Under the pieces are notes generated by a model, which was given only the letters and a program-made list of their open reading frames with translations, was not told the DNA's origin and did no database searches. 64,000 bases of DNA from Phlyctochytrium arcticum (Eukaryota > Chytridiomycota > Chytridiomycetes > Chytridiales > Chytridiaceae). Below are positions 33,989 through 44,427 of the stretch, piece by piece. The translations under genes were made by a program, and so were the position numbers. How positions within the stretch are numbered: the stretch's first letter is position 1; the number at the start of each line of letters is the position of its first letter. Location: the NCBI GenBank assembly GCA_025602905.1, contig JAHLKI010000004.1, forward strand, positions 620,001 through 684,000, written 5' to 3'.

Positions 33989-36278
33989 ATGACAAACACA
34001 AACAGCTCTATGGATAGCGTAGCGTCCGCGGCCCGTAGAGGATCCTCGGTCTCTCCTTTGGCACAGTAAGTGTACCTCTGGCGACGTTGGCCCTTTTTGG
34101 TCTGTTCTGACCAAGTCCTCTGTTAGAGCTTCTCCCGGCGGCGCTGGCAGGTCCAGAGGGGCCCCACCTGCTTCGACAGAAGCCTCAGAACAGTATTCCT
34201 CTAGAGGAAACCCACCAGTCAGGGTCAAGAACATGCGAAACAAGCCGCCAGACTACCTTTCCGAATCGGCACTAGCGTCCATATACGCGGGGGGTGACCA
34301 GCAGCAGCACGAAGTTGCGGAGAGGAAACTCCCGTTATATCTGAGCCTGTCGTCTACATCGAATGTCACTTCAGCCAACAGATCTTCGGGGTCATCAGGA
34401 AATGACTCCTTTGCAGAAGCCAGCCGGAAGCGACTTCAAAAAATCCCAGATTTGCCAACCCAGTGGAGTACCAAGGACAAGAGTCCGTCCATAGAGCTAT
34501 CACCTGCGGCCAATCTCCGGGTTACCTACACCGGTGTGTTTCTTCAAAGATCTGTTTAATGCCATTTCAAGGACTCATGTGTGCGTAGGTCCGGGAAGAG
34601 ACGATGTTCATGCGGCCGCTGTACGATCCAATCATCCTATTCCTCCACAGTGTGGACTTTTCTACTATGAGGTTTCGATAATAAGTAAAGGTCGTGATGG
34701 GTAAGTACTTCAACGTGTAGTATACTGTCAACGTTATTTATCCAAATATCAGTTACATTGGCATCGGCTTTTGTGGTCAGAACGTCGCTCTGAATCGGTT
34801 GCCAGGTGTGGATCTACAATAGGAACTCCCACTTCACGTCATGTCTAACGCTTGGTGGTATAGGGTGGGAGGAGAACTCTTGGGGCTATCATGGAGACGA
34901 TGGGCATTCCTTTTGCTGTTCGGGGACAGGGAAATCATATGGACCGATCTTTACGACTGGCGACGTTGTTGGGTGCATCATGAATTTTATGGACAAATCC
35001 GTGTCATTCACCAAAAACGGGGTTTGGCTGGGTGTGGCATTCAAAAATGTCGTCTCCAGCAAAGGCGACAATCTATATCCATCCGTTGGCATGCGAACAC
35101 CTGGTGAAATTGTCGAGGCAAATTTTGGTGCGACAAAGTTCAAGTTTGACATTGACCACTTCTTCAAGGTTTGCTTGTTGTAAAGCGTACAAAATTCTGT
35201 GGTGCTGACATCAGTATCATAGGAGGAGCGCGCGAAACTGTTGTCGTCAATTCAAAGCCAACCACTGCTGCCAGCTGTGAGTGAGAAATCTGAGCAGCGA
35301 GCGGGAGCATCTGCGGGACAACTGGGAGAGTCAACTATTAGCAAGGATTTGGTACTCGCCTATCTGGTACATCATGGTTATTCAGATACAGCAGCCGCAT
35401 TCCATAAACAAGCTGTACAAAAGCAAGGGACCAATTCGATACCGGGTGATGCAGAAAATGCCATGCAGGAGGATGACAAGTTTGATAAAGGGGAGATAGA
35501 GCAACGCAAATGTAAGAAAACATCTTGTCATATGTGACCGCTGCTCATTCTCCTTTCAGCTATACGAAATCATCTACTTCATGGACGAATTGACGAAGCT
35601 GTTGCCAGCATACAAGCACTTTGTCCCCAGCTCCTGCAACAGGACCGCAATTTGGACATGCTGCTACGTTGCCAAAAATTTGTGGAGATGATGCAGAGCG
35701 TCGCATCTCCTTCGACGGGAGACTCTAAGCAGGATGAGGGCAATACATCCCACATGGACGTTGATGGGGATGACGAGAACAGCATTACTCCTGCGCAGGA
35801 CTCAGATCCGTCCCGTGGTGACCGACTGCGGGAAGCACTGGTACTTGGCCAAGAAATACAATCAGAATTTGGACCTACCGCGAATGAGCATGTTTGGAAC
35901 GCACTCGTGGTAGGTTGCGGTTGTTCATGCGCGGTTACTCGAAAGTATTGACGCGCTAGGAAATTTAGGAAACGTACAGTTTAGTTGCGTATTCAGATCC
36001 AATGACAAGTCCGGTTGCTTATCTTCTGGATCCTGCAAATCGTGTTATGGTTGCTGATGCAGCGAATAGCGCAATTCTCGGTATGTACTCTGACAATGGT
36101 TAGCCATCAAAGCGTATGTAATTCACGCTTGCCTACGTGTATAGCATTTCAATCACGATCTCCTGTTCCAGGAATTGAACTCATGTATCGACAAACAGCA
36201 ACTGTTGTACAGGAGCTGACTCTGCTGGGAAATGGTGCTGCGGCTTTCATCAATGTAGAGCGCGAGTGTCTTCTTTGA
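33989..36278 (+). CDS. RanBPM / Gid1-like scaffold of the CTLH ubiquitin ligase
   Basis: Nine exons (33989-34065, 34127-34533, 34589-34700, 34753-34805, 34864-35168, 35223-35511, 35560-35909, 35969-36080, 36145-36278) give 612 residues. SPRY domain: GLFYYEVSII, YIGIGFCGQNVALNRLPGWE, SWGYHGDDGHSF, GDVVGCIMNF and VSFTKNGVWLG. LisH: LVLAYLVHHGYSDTAAAF; CTLH: RNHLLHGRIDEAVASIQ; CRA: FVEMMQ, ALVLGQEIQSEFG, ETYSLVAYSDPMTSPVAYLL. This is the core scaffold and substrate-receptor contact of the GID/CTLH E3 ligase. The N-terminus is a disordered Ser/Arg-rich segment longer than in yeast. An acidic linker lies between CTLH and CRA. Exon 8 was placed to restore the CRA frame. Confidence 0.93.
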
Positions 36279-36469
36279 TGATGAATCAAATCCCCTCCAC
36301 GCAGCCACGCTCGCACTGGCGACCTCATAGATAGTAATAGTCACAAATGCAAATCAATCTGCTTATGTAGGTAGTACTGGGCTGATTTATAGCAATCACA
36401 AATTCATCCTCACTATGCAATGCACTACAGGTAATATATAAATAAAGGCTACTCGAGAGTCAGGGGCCC

Positions 36470-37255
36470 TTAGCGTGTCTTGGCCAGCGCGTTTTTTGGA
36501 CTGAGCCATTTTTTGCTGCTCACGTATTTCCATGGCTTGGTGCTCCATGGAGGATGCGAGAAGCGGATAGGTTGGGTGTCGGGGAGAGGTACGTAAAGGC
36601 TGTGTTTCCGGAAGGACTTGACAAGTTGAGCGAAATCCTTATCTTCCTTGGTCTGTGGACGAGGTCGCTCTGCCAGAATAATCTTGAGGTGAGATGCCGG
36701 GCGGTGCATTATACCAAAACGGCCACGTCCGTGAATTTTCATTCGCTTCAGATACGTTCCTTTGCCGACCCAGGCTTGTTCAATCACATACTTGGTGGGA
36801 TCGCGGCAGTAATTGTGTTCCAGCGCTGCTTTAGCCCGGTTGAGGAGTGCTCTCACGCGATCTGCGGGACGTTTCTTTGACATCTTCATCTGAACATGGG
36901 CCTCCTCAAGAGACATGCCGCTTATCAACCTCGAAAGGTGATTCAACTTTCGGTGGGACACTCGAAGTTTTGCAGTGGAAAAGGTAGGGATAGGCTTCAG
37001 CGTCTTGGGTGCGGAGAGATTGGTAGGGGTAGCACTGTCGCCGGGGGGTGAAGGTCCAATAGCCCGCTTTTGGGCATCCTGCTTTGCACTCTCAAATAGG
37101 GAGGAGGCTGTTGCTTCAGTGGTAATTGTGGTATTCCTTCGTACCGTCGGCCTCAACAAAGTTGGTTTTGACAAAGCCGAGAGACATCTGAGAGGACCGG
37201 TCCCTCCGAGGTTGCCACCGGGTGCGAGTATCCGCTTGTAGATCCCTGTTGCCAT
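36470..37255 (-). CDS. MRPL22: mitochondrial large ribosomal protein uL22m
   Basis: Single exon, 261 residues. An Arg/Ser/Thr-rich targeting peptide (about 60 residues) precedes the uL22 fold: KLRVSHRKLNHLSRLISGMSLEEA, RVRALLNRAKAALEHN and VGKGTYLKRMKIHGRGRFGIMHRPASHLKIIL. The loop GRGRFG...RPASH is diagnostic for uL22 of the exit tunnel. A C-terminal extension of about 50 residues ends in the basic KKWLSPKNALAKTR, as in fungal mitoribosomal extensions. The Met at 37255 is chosen over the ORF-extending Met at 37372 because it begins the targeting peptide. Divergent from ECO1. Confidence 0.9.
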   Translation of the reverse strand: MATGIYKRILAPGGNLGGTGPLRCLSALSKPTLLRPTVRRNTTITTEATASSLFESAKQDAQKRAIGPSPPGDSATPTNLSAPKTLKPIPTFSTAKLRVSHRKLNHLSRLISGMSLEEAHVQMKMSKKRPADRVRALLNRAKAALEHNYCRDPTKYVIEQAWVGKGTYLKRMKIHGRGRFGIMHRPASHLKIILAERPRPQTKEDKDFAQLVKSFRKHSLYVPLPDTQPIRFSHPPWSTKPWKYVSSKKWLSPKNALAKTR

Positions 37256-37451
37256 TTCTACAAGTTGCTCAGAATGTTTCAAACGCCGCAACGTTCGCGA
37301 ATTGTTCAGATTCTTCCCGGCGTCATGGCAACTCGTAAATGAACTTGTGACAAATTGCAAGCGGGGTTTCAAGATCCGAAAAACAGTGATGGCTCCTCAC
37401 AAAATCCATGCCTTCGAAGCTCAGAGTACAACGTTTACCTTCCGATAATAC

Positions 37452-38805
37452 ATGGCGGGCACTCAACAAAATTTGGAGAAGACCAGAGTGACTTACGGTT
37501 CTCGTCGGAAAGACCCAAACTCCGCCGCGCTCGTCAAAAATGAGATACGCATAGAGAGCCCCACCCAGTCTCGTTTTCACCCATTCCTTCAAAATTCCCC
37601 GTCAGCCCGGGCATCTAAAACATATGATGTTGGTATACTGAGTACCGCGCATGACCGTCCGAGTTCCAAATTTGGAAACCGGCGAAAGTTGGCCGAACGG
37701 AAAACTTCCAAGCAAAGTAAGGGATTATACCAAGAACAGATTGACGGTCATGGACTTACAAAAGTCTTGCAGGAACAAAATCCGGAAGCTATGAACAGCT
37801 TGTGCTCGATTTCGGACAGAAGGGTTTAGGCCCTACAACATGTGAAGAATGCGGCATGAGCTTTTCTCCAGAGACTGAGGACGATGTGCTGCACAAGCGC
37901 TACCATCGCGCAGTAATGAACGGTGCCGAATGGAAGGTGTGATGGTGACCCTCCATAGGTGTAAAGCGTGGAAGATCTGACGATATCATCTCAAATAGCT
38001 CCCAAAGGGTAACAATTCCTGGGGTATGGACGATGGTGCATGCGTGATCGAGGTGTCCCATTTATCTGCTAAAGCTGAGAAGGAAAAGGTGGGTACAAAG
38101 CTTGTTATTAGTAATGAAGTTACTGTGTCTAATGCATTCATGTAGGCTCTAGAGGTTCTGGACATCGTGAACCGAGAATTGGGAGCAGTTTCAATAGAGC
38201 TTACGGTTGGACTTAAGGTACGGGCTGTCGTCGCTCTTTGTCTTCGATGTTGGGTTTTAAACGCGTAATTCAGGTGTATCTCTATATCACACAGGATCAC
38301 TCAGTTGTTGCCTGTTGTGCAGTAGAGCCTATACAGGAGGCGTGGCACCTAAAGGAGACCAGTGATGCCAGCAACATGGAACTCGCTAGGTTCGTTCTTT
38401 TTTCGGAAGATGGAAACCCTCCATCGTCTAATGAGATTTAAACGTCACGTAGTGATGACAGCGTACCCGCTAGATGCGGGATTAGTCGCGTTTGGGTCTT
38501 GAAGACCCAGCGGCGGAACGGAATCGCGTTCAGGTTGCTGGACCTTATAAGGTAGCTTTTGGAGGAAACATTTGCACTAGAGTCTGGGATCTGATCTGAT
38601 TATTAGGGCCAAGTTCATCTACGGCACTCTGCTCGCAAAGCAGCAACTAGCATTTTCACAACCGACACAGGCGGGTCGGAAGCTCGCCGAACGCTATTTT
38701 CGACAGTCTAATTTCTTGGTATACAATGAAGTCAATCGTCGCCTTGATGGCTCCCAAACGGGGGTTCCACCCGGAATTCTAACATCACTAGAACCTGCAA
38801 AGTGA
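37452..38805 (+). CDS. ECO1: cohesin acetyltransferase Eco1/ESCO
   Basis: Exons 37452-37716, 37773-37936, 37999-38088, 38146-38217, 38274-38389, 38453-38551 and 38607-38805 give 334 residues. KTRVTYGSRR near the start, the C2H2 finger TCEECGMSFSPETEDDVLHKRYH, and the GNAT core: CGISRVWVLKTQRRNGIAFRLLDLIR, KFIYGTLLAKQQLAFSQPTQ and GRKLAERYFRQSNFLVYNEV. SRVWV...RRNGIA is the acetyl-CoA binding loop and AFSQPT the conserved C-terminal strand. The enzyme acetylates Smc3 to lock sister-chromatid cohesion during S phase. The C-terminus continues about 20 residues past the fold. Intron 3 (37937-37998) is supported by the return of the frame at CVIEVSHLSAKAEK. Confidence 0.92.
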
Positions 38806-39247
38806 GAGCTGCACCATTTTGTTATTCCGGAAAGGTCGCATATGTGTAAAAGATCAAATCTCAACTGTGAATAGGGGGATGCCACGCCCCCCAGCTCGCG
38901 GCAAATTTTCCACCACCACCCACTTGATGCTTCCCTGTCGCCTCAGGCACTTCCTGTCGTGAGTCAAAAATCCTCGATCCGCGCAGAATGGCTGATCTTC
39001 TGGAGAACCTGAATATCCTAGAACAACCTTCCGTAAATATTTAACTAGTGCAAGCATCGGGCCACAACGTTGGTTTTAAAACCGTGGTACTATTAATCTT
39101 CGGCCTATTTTTACCGAGGATTTGGCGTCCCTTTCAGGGTCGTTCCCTTTGTGGCGCCTGAAATCTTAAATAAAAATTGAGACGACCTTCTGTATGTGGG
39201 AATAATATTGGTTCTCCAGGTTCTCCAGAACCCCTCCACTTCTTGGT
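38806..39247. other. intergenic region upstream of CFAP97-like
   Basis: 442 bp without a supported gene. It holds a 12-bp palindrome GGTTTTAAAACC near 39071-39084 and a direct duplication GGTTCTCCA x2 near 39211-39228. Short frames on both strands show nothing recognisable. Confidence 0.5.
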
Positions 39248-40201
39248 ATGCCGGATAGCAGCAGGTCTCAACGCGTCGAAGAGCGGGGAGGTTCTGCGAG
39301 TTCGAGCTATCGAGCAGCGGGACGGGCACAATCAGCGCGGGGCACTGTAACTCAAAGTGATACCACTTCAATAAAGACCTATGGCTCCGGATATGTAAAT
39401 ACCCCACTTCCGCCGGCTTCATCCGCCACACACCATCGAAGATACTCTCCTGTGTATAAATGTGCAAATCGGTTATTGGCAAAGCGCTGGGATGATGCAG
39501 CACGCGACCGTCATAAGGAAAAGGTTGCGAGCATACGACCGGCCGTTGATAATTCCCCGCCAAAGAGATACTCTCATCTGGACCTGCGCTTGAAGAAAAT
39601 TCATCAAGATCAAGGTATGAGTCTCTTTATTGATTTTTGGCCATGATCTATCGCGTAATGACCATGAACGCGAATAGAGCAATCGCAAAAAGTTCAGTCC
39701 GAGAATATGATTTTACTCCACCGAATGGCGAAGCAGATGAGCGCACCTCGGGGGTTTTCGAATCTGGATGAGCACAGCAAAGTAAAGGATGTGCCCAAAA
39801 AACCGCATCCCAGTGCACGTCGGAGGCAAGAGCAACAACGGCACGTCAAGGAAGCAAACGTGGTGGGTGCCAAGTCAGTCTCAGACCTAATGCATTATTG
39901 TTTTATTCTGCATCTTCAGGTCTACCAACAGCGCATTGAGGAACGGCAGCCGTTCTACAGTAGGACCGCATGGAGTGAGGAACGGAAAAAGAATCTTTCG
40001 TATCTAGCCAATCATTCTAGATTTCCAGAGACGTACATAGATGTGTGCGAGAAGGAGGGCGTGCAGCTTCCTTTCATACAGCCCCGTCCACGTAGTTCTC
40101 CGTCTCGAGCAAGCCCGGAGAATAAGCGACAGGGATCTGATGATCTGATGATTTATGGATCACTTTCGCACTCTCGCTCTTCAATTCATCAACAAGATTG
40201 A
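39248..40201 (+). CDS. CFAP97 / hemingway-like flagellar protein
   Basis: Exons 39248-39614, 39678-39859 and 39920-40201 give 276 residues. Ser/Arg-rich N-terminus, then RYSPVYKCANRLLAKRWDDAARDRHKEKV, LDLRLKKIHQDQEQSQKVQSEN and MILLHRMAKQM: the pattern of a basic helix followed by KI.xEN..LL.RM is the CFAP97/KIAA1430 domain. Members are tied to cilia and flagella (hemingway in fly sperm). The C-terminal third is Arg/Pro/Ser-rich and disordered. The family call rests on that one block, so it is good but not certain. Confidence 0.75.
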
Positions 40202-40291
40202 TCACACGCATAGTCTTACTCCATTGTGTAGAACAATACAATGACATCCTCCATGCATACTTCCGCCGTGTGTATTGACGTTCTTTACACG

Positions 40292-41920
40292 TTACATTTT
40301 CGTTTTCAGGGCAACAAACGGATAGGGTTCTGGAGATCCTGATGGCACAACGGACATAACCTTGTAAACATTCCCCATGTTTTCGCCAGTAACCAGCCTG
40401 TCATACGCGGAAGCAATCTCTTTTCGTCGTTCGCTGTCTGCATTCTTGATCAGGGTTTGCATACGAGTAGCGATCCCCATGGATCGCAGAAAGGCTCCTT
40501 GTGTGACGGGACCATGACAAGTGGCTGGATGAAACTTGGATTAGTCTCAGTAGAAATCCAGGTCCGTTCAACCTTACCGAAGCCTTCTGCGGCGCTATTC
40601 AACAACGCAAAGTCCACATCGGCGCTCAGATCGATATCCCCAGGGCGGCTTAAAACGCTGGTAAAGGAGTGATGCGCAATTCCCTATCCAACGGGATTAG
40701 TAACTCATCATCTCGCAACGGACAAACTACCAACCCGCAAACTATCACCAGTCAAATGACTGTTTCCATAATCTATGTAAAGCGCAGAGCCTCCATCGGA
40801 GTTGATCCGGCGCGCAATCTGATGCGCGATGCTATAGCTATCCGGCGATACCTCCACGCGATCTCCAATACTGAAATCTTTATACCGGGGGTCCGCCATT
40901 ATTGTCAGAGAGGCATTGGTTGGTGATGGCGAAAGCGTGAAACAGAAATGATACGGACTGGATTCTTGGTAAGAAGCGCGTCTTAGGTATCGGATGTGGA
41001 AACACTCACTTGTTTTCCGACTTGTCAAGCGCGACTTGTATTTCACGCCAGCCTTCACTAGTCAACTATTTAATCCATCAGATGATGTGCAGATCTGTGG
41101 CGACATTCTTCAAACCTCGAATTTGTACACTGGCATCGCGTCGAAAAACTCGTGAGCAGTGACCATTGTGAAAATGCCTAGTCTCAGTGTTTAGCAAAGC
41201 TGTTAAAGGCTGCCTTGATGTCTTACCCTTCGGAACGGTCTCAATACTGTCCTGCCAATGAATATCCATCCCGTGTTCAGTTTGTGAATGCCGCGGGGTG
41301 TCGGAAATGGTGCTTGAGGGTGCCAAGGTCGCTGCCTGTACTTTGCGCATCTCAATACTGCCTTCCAGTAAATGAACGCTTTTGATTGCTTTCTTTATAT
41401 CATCAAATTGATTGAAGGTCTGTACCAAGTTAGATGGACACTACTTTGCATCTGAAATTATGATAAACTCACTCGCAGCATATCTGACATCAGAGTGCCT
41501 CGCCCGGGTCCCAACTCCAGCAGCTGGATGTTTTCTGGCGAACCTAAACTTCTCCATTGTGCTATGTACCAGATTGCCAAAAGCTGGTTTACAACAGCTA
41601 GTGAGTGAACCATCCACAAAAGCCCCTGAAATACGCACCTCTCCAAACATTTGACTTATTTCCGGTGATGTTGTAAAATCTCCTTTTGTACCAAAGACAT
41701 CGCCCTTATTATAGTAGCCACCCAAAGGATGCATGAGGGCAGAGCGCATATACTGAGCGACTGAGATCGGGCCTTGGAACATGATTTGATCTCGTAAATG
41801 TTTCGCTATTGGTGTTAGTGGCTCTTTGCATGAGGGTATGCTGGTCGCCGTCGACATGAACTTCCTCCCGATAAGACAGGAAGACTTCGCCGGACGCACT
41901 TTGCAAAGAAGTCGTAGCAT
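40292..41920 (-). CDS. NDUFAF7: NDUFAF7-like mitochondrial protein arginine methyltransferase
   Basis: Exons 41920-41639, 41583-41473, 41419-41227, 41177-41116, 41065-41010, 40957-40735, 40683-40578 and 40524-40292 give 421 residues. Targeting peptide (RLLCKVRPAKSS), then GPISVAQYMRSALMHPLGGYYN, FTTSPEISQMFGE, IQLLELGPGRGTLMSDML (SAM motif), FTMVTAHEFFDAMPVYKFE, GWREIQVAL, GSALYIDYGN, PGDIDLSADVDF and CHGPVTQGAFLRSMGI. These are the MidA/NDUFAF7 motifs. The human enzyme symmetrically dimethylates NDUFS2 during complex I assembly, so this organism should keep complex I. The EF/DA residues (HEFFDAMP) of the active site are intact. Divergent from the calcineurin B-like gene. Confidence 0.93.
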
Positions 41921-42188
41921 GATCGAGTGCTTGATGTGAGTGGGCCGTATATGTGCTGACAGAAACCCACAAAATATGGCTGATTTTCACCCTGGATCTC
42001 GACGAAACTCCGCAAAACTTCCAGGTTCTGAAGTGGCGCAGTCGTAGGTGGCCGCCGCGCGATTGACAGCCACAACTTCCCACAAGTGACAGCTGCCTCC
42101 CCAGCTAATTTTCCCAGGAGTTTTCAACTATCGTCAGCCAACCACTTTCCCACCTTTTACTGTCCTTGCGAAGTGCCAAACCATTACG

Positions 42189-42841
42189 ATGGGTCAGGAG
42201 TCGTCTCGTCTGCAGGCAGAGGAGTTGGAAGAGCTTCAATCAATATCGAGCTGTATGTTTATTCCCCGCAATGCTGTATTTTAGCGCAAATCATTTCTGA
42301 CTGTGAGCGGACAGTCTCTGCGGATCAAATAAGGACTCTCTACACCCGCTTCAAACATCTGGATAAAGATAACTCTGGGTCCATCTCTATTGAGGAAATG
42401 ACTGCCATACCCGAGCTTGCCATGAACCCGCTATCAAAACGGGTTGTAGCAGTATTCGACTCTGACGGCCGGAATGAGGTTAATTTCCGCCAGTTCGTAG
42501 CCGCTCTCTCCGTCTTTGGAAAGCAAGCAAAACGGGAGCAGAAGCTCAGTTGTGAGTAAAATTTATGTGCGCCTCCTCAGATAAATACCGACATAATGTT
42601 TCTAGTTGCATTCAAAGTTTACGATGTCAACGGTGATGGCGTGATTGACTCTGCCGACCTGTATCATGTGTTGAAACTGATGGTCGGAACCAATCTATCG
42701 GATGAACAAGTCCATTCACTAGTCGACCAAACCATTCTTGAGGCAGATGTCCTAGATAAAGACGGGACCATATCTTTTGACGAGTTTAAGCGAGCTATGT
42801 TTAATGCAGATCTGGAAAATGTTTTGACAATACAAATCTAA
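42189..42841 (+). CDS. calcineurin B-like EF-hand protein
   Basis: Exons 42189-42252, 42315-42551 and 42606-42841 give 178 residues. MGQESS at the start is an N-myristoylation signal as in calcineurin B. EF1 DKDNSGSISIEE is canonical. EF2 DSDGRNEVNFRQ has Asn at loop position 6 (usually Gly) and Gln at 12 (usually Glu). EF3 DVNGDGVIDSAD ends in Asp. EF4 reads EADVLDKDGTISFDE, where a one-residue longer spacing puts Val at loop position 1. The helices around them (ELAMNPLSKRVVAVF, FGKQAKREQKLSFAFKVYD) match CNB1. It is either the regulatory subunit of calcineurin with altered EF2/EF4 or a paralogue such as CHP; the former is more likely. Its stop is 25 bp from that of Cwc21. Confidence 0.85.
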
Positions 42842-42866
42842 GAAACTTGTGCGCATTTTCCTCTCT

Positions 42867-44085
42867 TTAAGGGCTTCTATGTCTTCTTCGACTCCCACCC
42901 GCATCGCGACTCCTACTGCGTGAGGATGATGAGCGAGAGTCCCCGCTGGAGCTCTCTGACCCGCTGTCACTGTAAGAAGGAGAGCGCCGCCTGCTCCGCC
43001 GTCCACTTTCCCGTTCCTTCTCATCCGATCCTCGGCGCGTTCGGTAGGCGCCTTCTTCACTATCCGAATCATGTCGTGACCTATTATACATTCGTTAGTA
43101 TCAAGTTCCCCATGTGGGTGTTATCGTGTCCATACCGGTGGGTACGATACGACCTTCCTCGTTCACTGGAAGGCGATCTGCTGACGGAGTGATGTGATCT
43201 GCGACTGGGCCGACGATCCGGACTACGCGAACGTCTCGCCACAGCACTCTTGCTGGTCCCCCGATACCCACGACTTCGGGAACGCGACCTATTTCTGGAT
43301 GGTGAATCAGGTCGAGGGCGTCGTGTCACTCTGTCTGGTGAACGTCTCTGTTCACGGCGGTCGGTAGAAATTGAAACATCGCGCCTACTTCCGCGGTCGT
43401 CCTTTCGCGCATTGTTCGTTTTGTTTACTTGTCGTTTTTCTGCTTCCTTCCGTCGCGACTCCTCCATCTCCGCAATGCGGACCTTCCTCTCCTCTTCCCG
43501 CCGCTCTCTCGCCTCCATACGCTCTTGTTTCAAACGTGCCTTCATAACATCAACTTTCAATCACCATGTATTGAAATGTGATTGAAATGTCCTTACCTGC
43601 AGATCCTTGTCAAAAGCGGCACCCGGAACAAAATCATCTCGGATACCAAATGCTGCCCTGATGCGAGCGTCTGCCTTCTCTTTGGCTTCAGCAATTTGAT
43701 GAACTTGATGCTCTTTGAACCGTTTCGAATCAAGTTGCTGGTCTTCTAATTTCTTGAGCAGCTCTTCTCGAAGATTTTGCACCCGCTCCGCAACTTCGGT
43801 TTCCCCTTTCGCTTCCAGTTGCTGCTGTAAGGTGAAGCACTTGAGCTCAATCTCACGCTTCCGCTCATGCGTCAGAATCTCTTGATTGGCTTTCCGAATC
43901 ACAGGTGCCTTGGTTTCATCAAAGCGCTGATCACTGAATTTGGTCCTCGGTTTGAGGGTCGACAGGTTGCGTTGGACATAGCCATTCGTTCCAGAACCAC
44001 GAGCCGTAGACAGTCCTAATAAAGTGTGTTAAAGACCTGTAGTGAGATATCGTTGAAAGCACTGCGCACCTATTCCGTTGTACAT
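42867..44085 (-). CDS. CWC21: Cwc21/SRRM2-like spliceosomal protein with RS tail
   Basis: Exons 44085-44070, 44015-43597, 43539-43136 and 43080-42867 give 350 residues. [24 protein letters not shown] is nearly identical to the N-terminus shared by Cwc21, SRRM2 and SRRM3, which contacts the Prp8 switch loop in the active spliceosome. A helical KR/E-rich middle (HERKREIELKCFTLQQQLEAK) and a long RS/RR-rich tail (RSRSPDRRPSRRSHHS, ending RRRHRSP) follow. It is much longer than yeast Cwc21 but far shorter than human SRRM2. The first exon is only 16 nt, a feature also seen in several SRRM2 genes. Divergent from the SMR gene, 342 bp between starts. Confidence 0.92.
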
Positions 44086-44427
44086 GGTATGCAGAAAGAT
44101 AACTCAATGCACAGATCCTTTCCAAAATTACAGGCGCTGCGCTGGAAATTGAGTCCTGAGGAGTGAAGAAGGCACAGTCACGGAAGTGAGGAAGGGTGTC
44201 AGCAGAGTTCGACCTCACCTTCCGCTCCCACCAAAATCTGCCTGGGATCCTGCCTTCGATCCAACCGTTCGCCGAGACCACAAGTGGACGATTGGCTGGG
44301 AATAGAATGCTGGTATTGGGACTGAAAGTGGCACCAGGAACAACACTGCACTCGAATACTTGATTTCCGTACTGGTTGTCCTCCCTAATGTGTCGAAGAT
44401 AGACCCCTTTGTAGCTGCTCAATCGAT
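44086..44427. promoter_or_regulatory. 342-bp bidirectional promoter (Cwc21 / SMR protein)
   Basis: Intergenic DNA between two divergent starts; no gene seen in it. A minus-strand frame of 167 codons (43931-44434) crosses it but is the shadow of the Cwc21 first intron and leader. Confidence 0.4.

Noticed and set aside
39071..39084. 12-bp palindrome GGTTTTAAAACC upstream of CFAP97-like
   Set aside because: Short and AT-rich; it does not extend, so chance is likely, unlike the 20-bp palindrome at 61261.
38806..39247. Possible tRNA gene
   Set aside because: I looked for B-box-like and acceptor-stem patterns on both strands in this and the other long gaps and found none that fold into a cloverleaf by eye; tRNAscan would be decisive.
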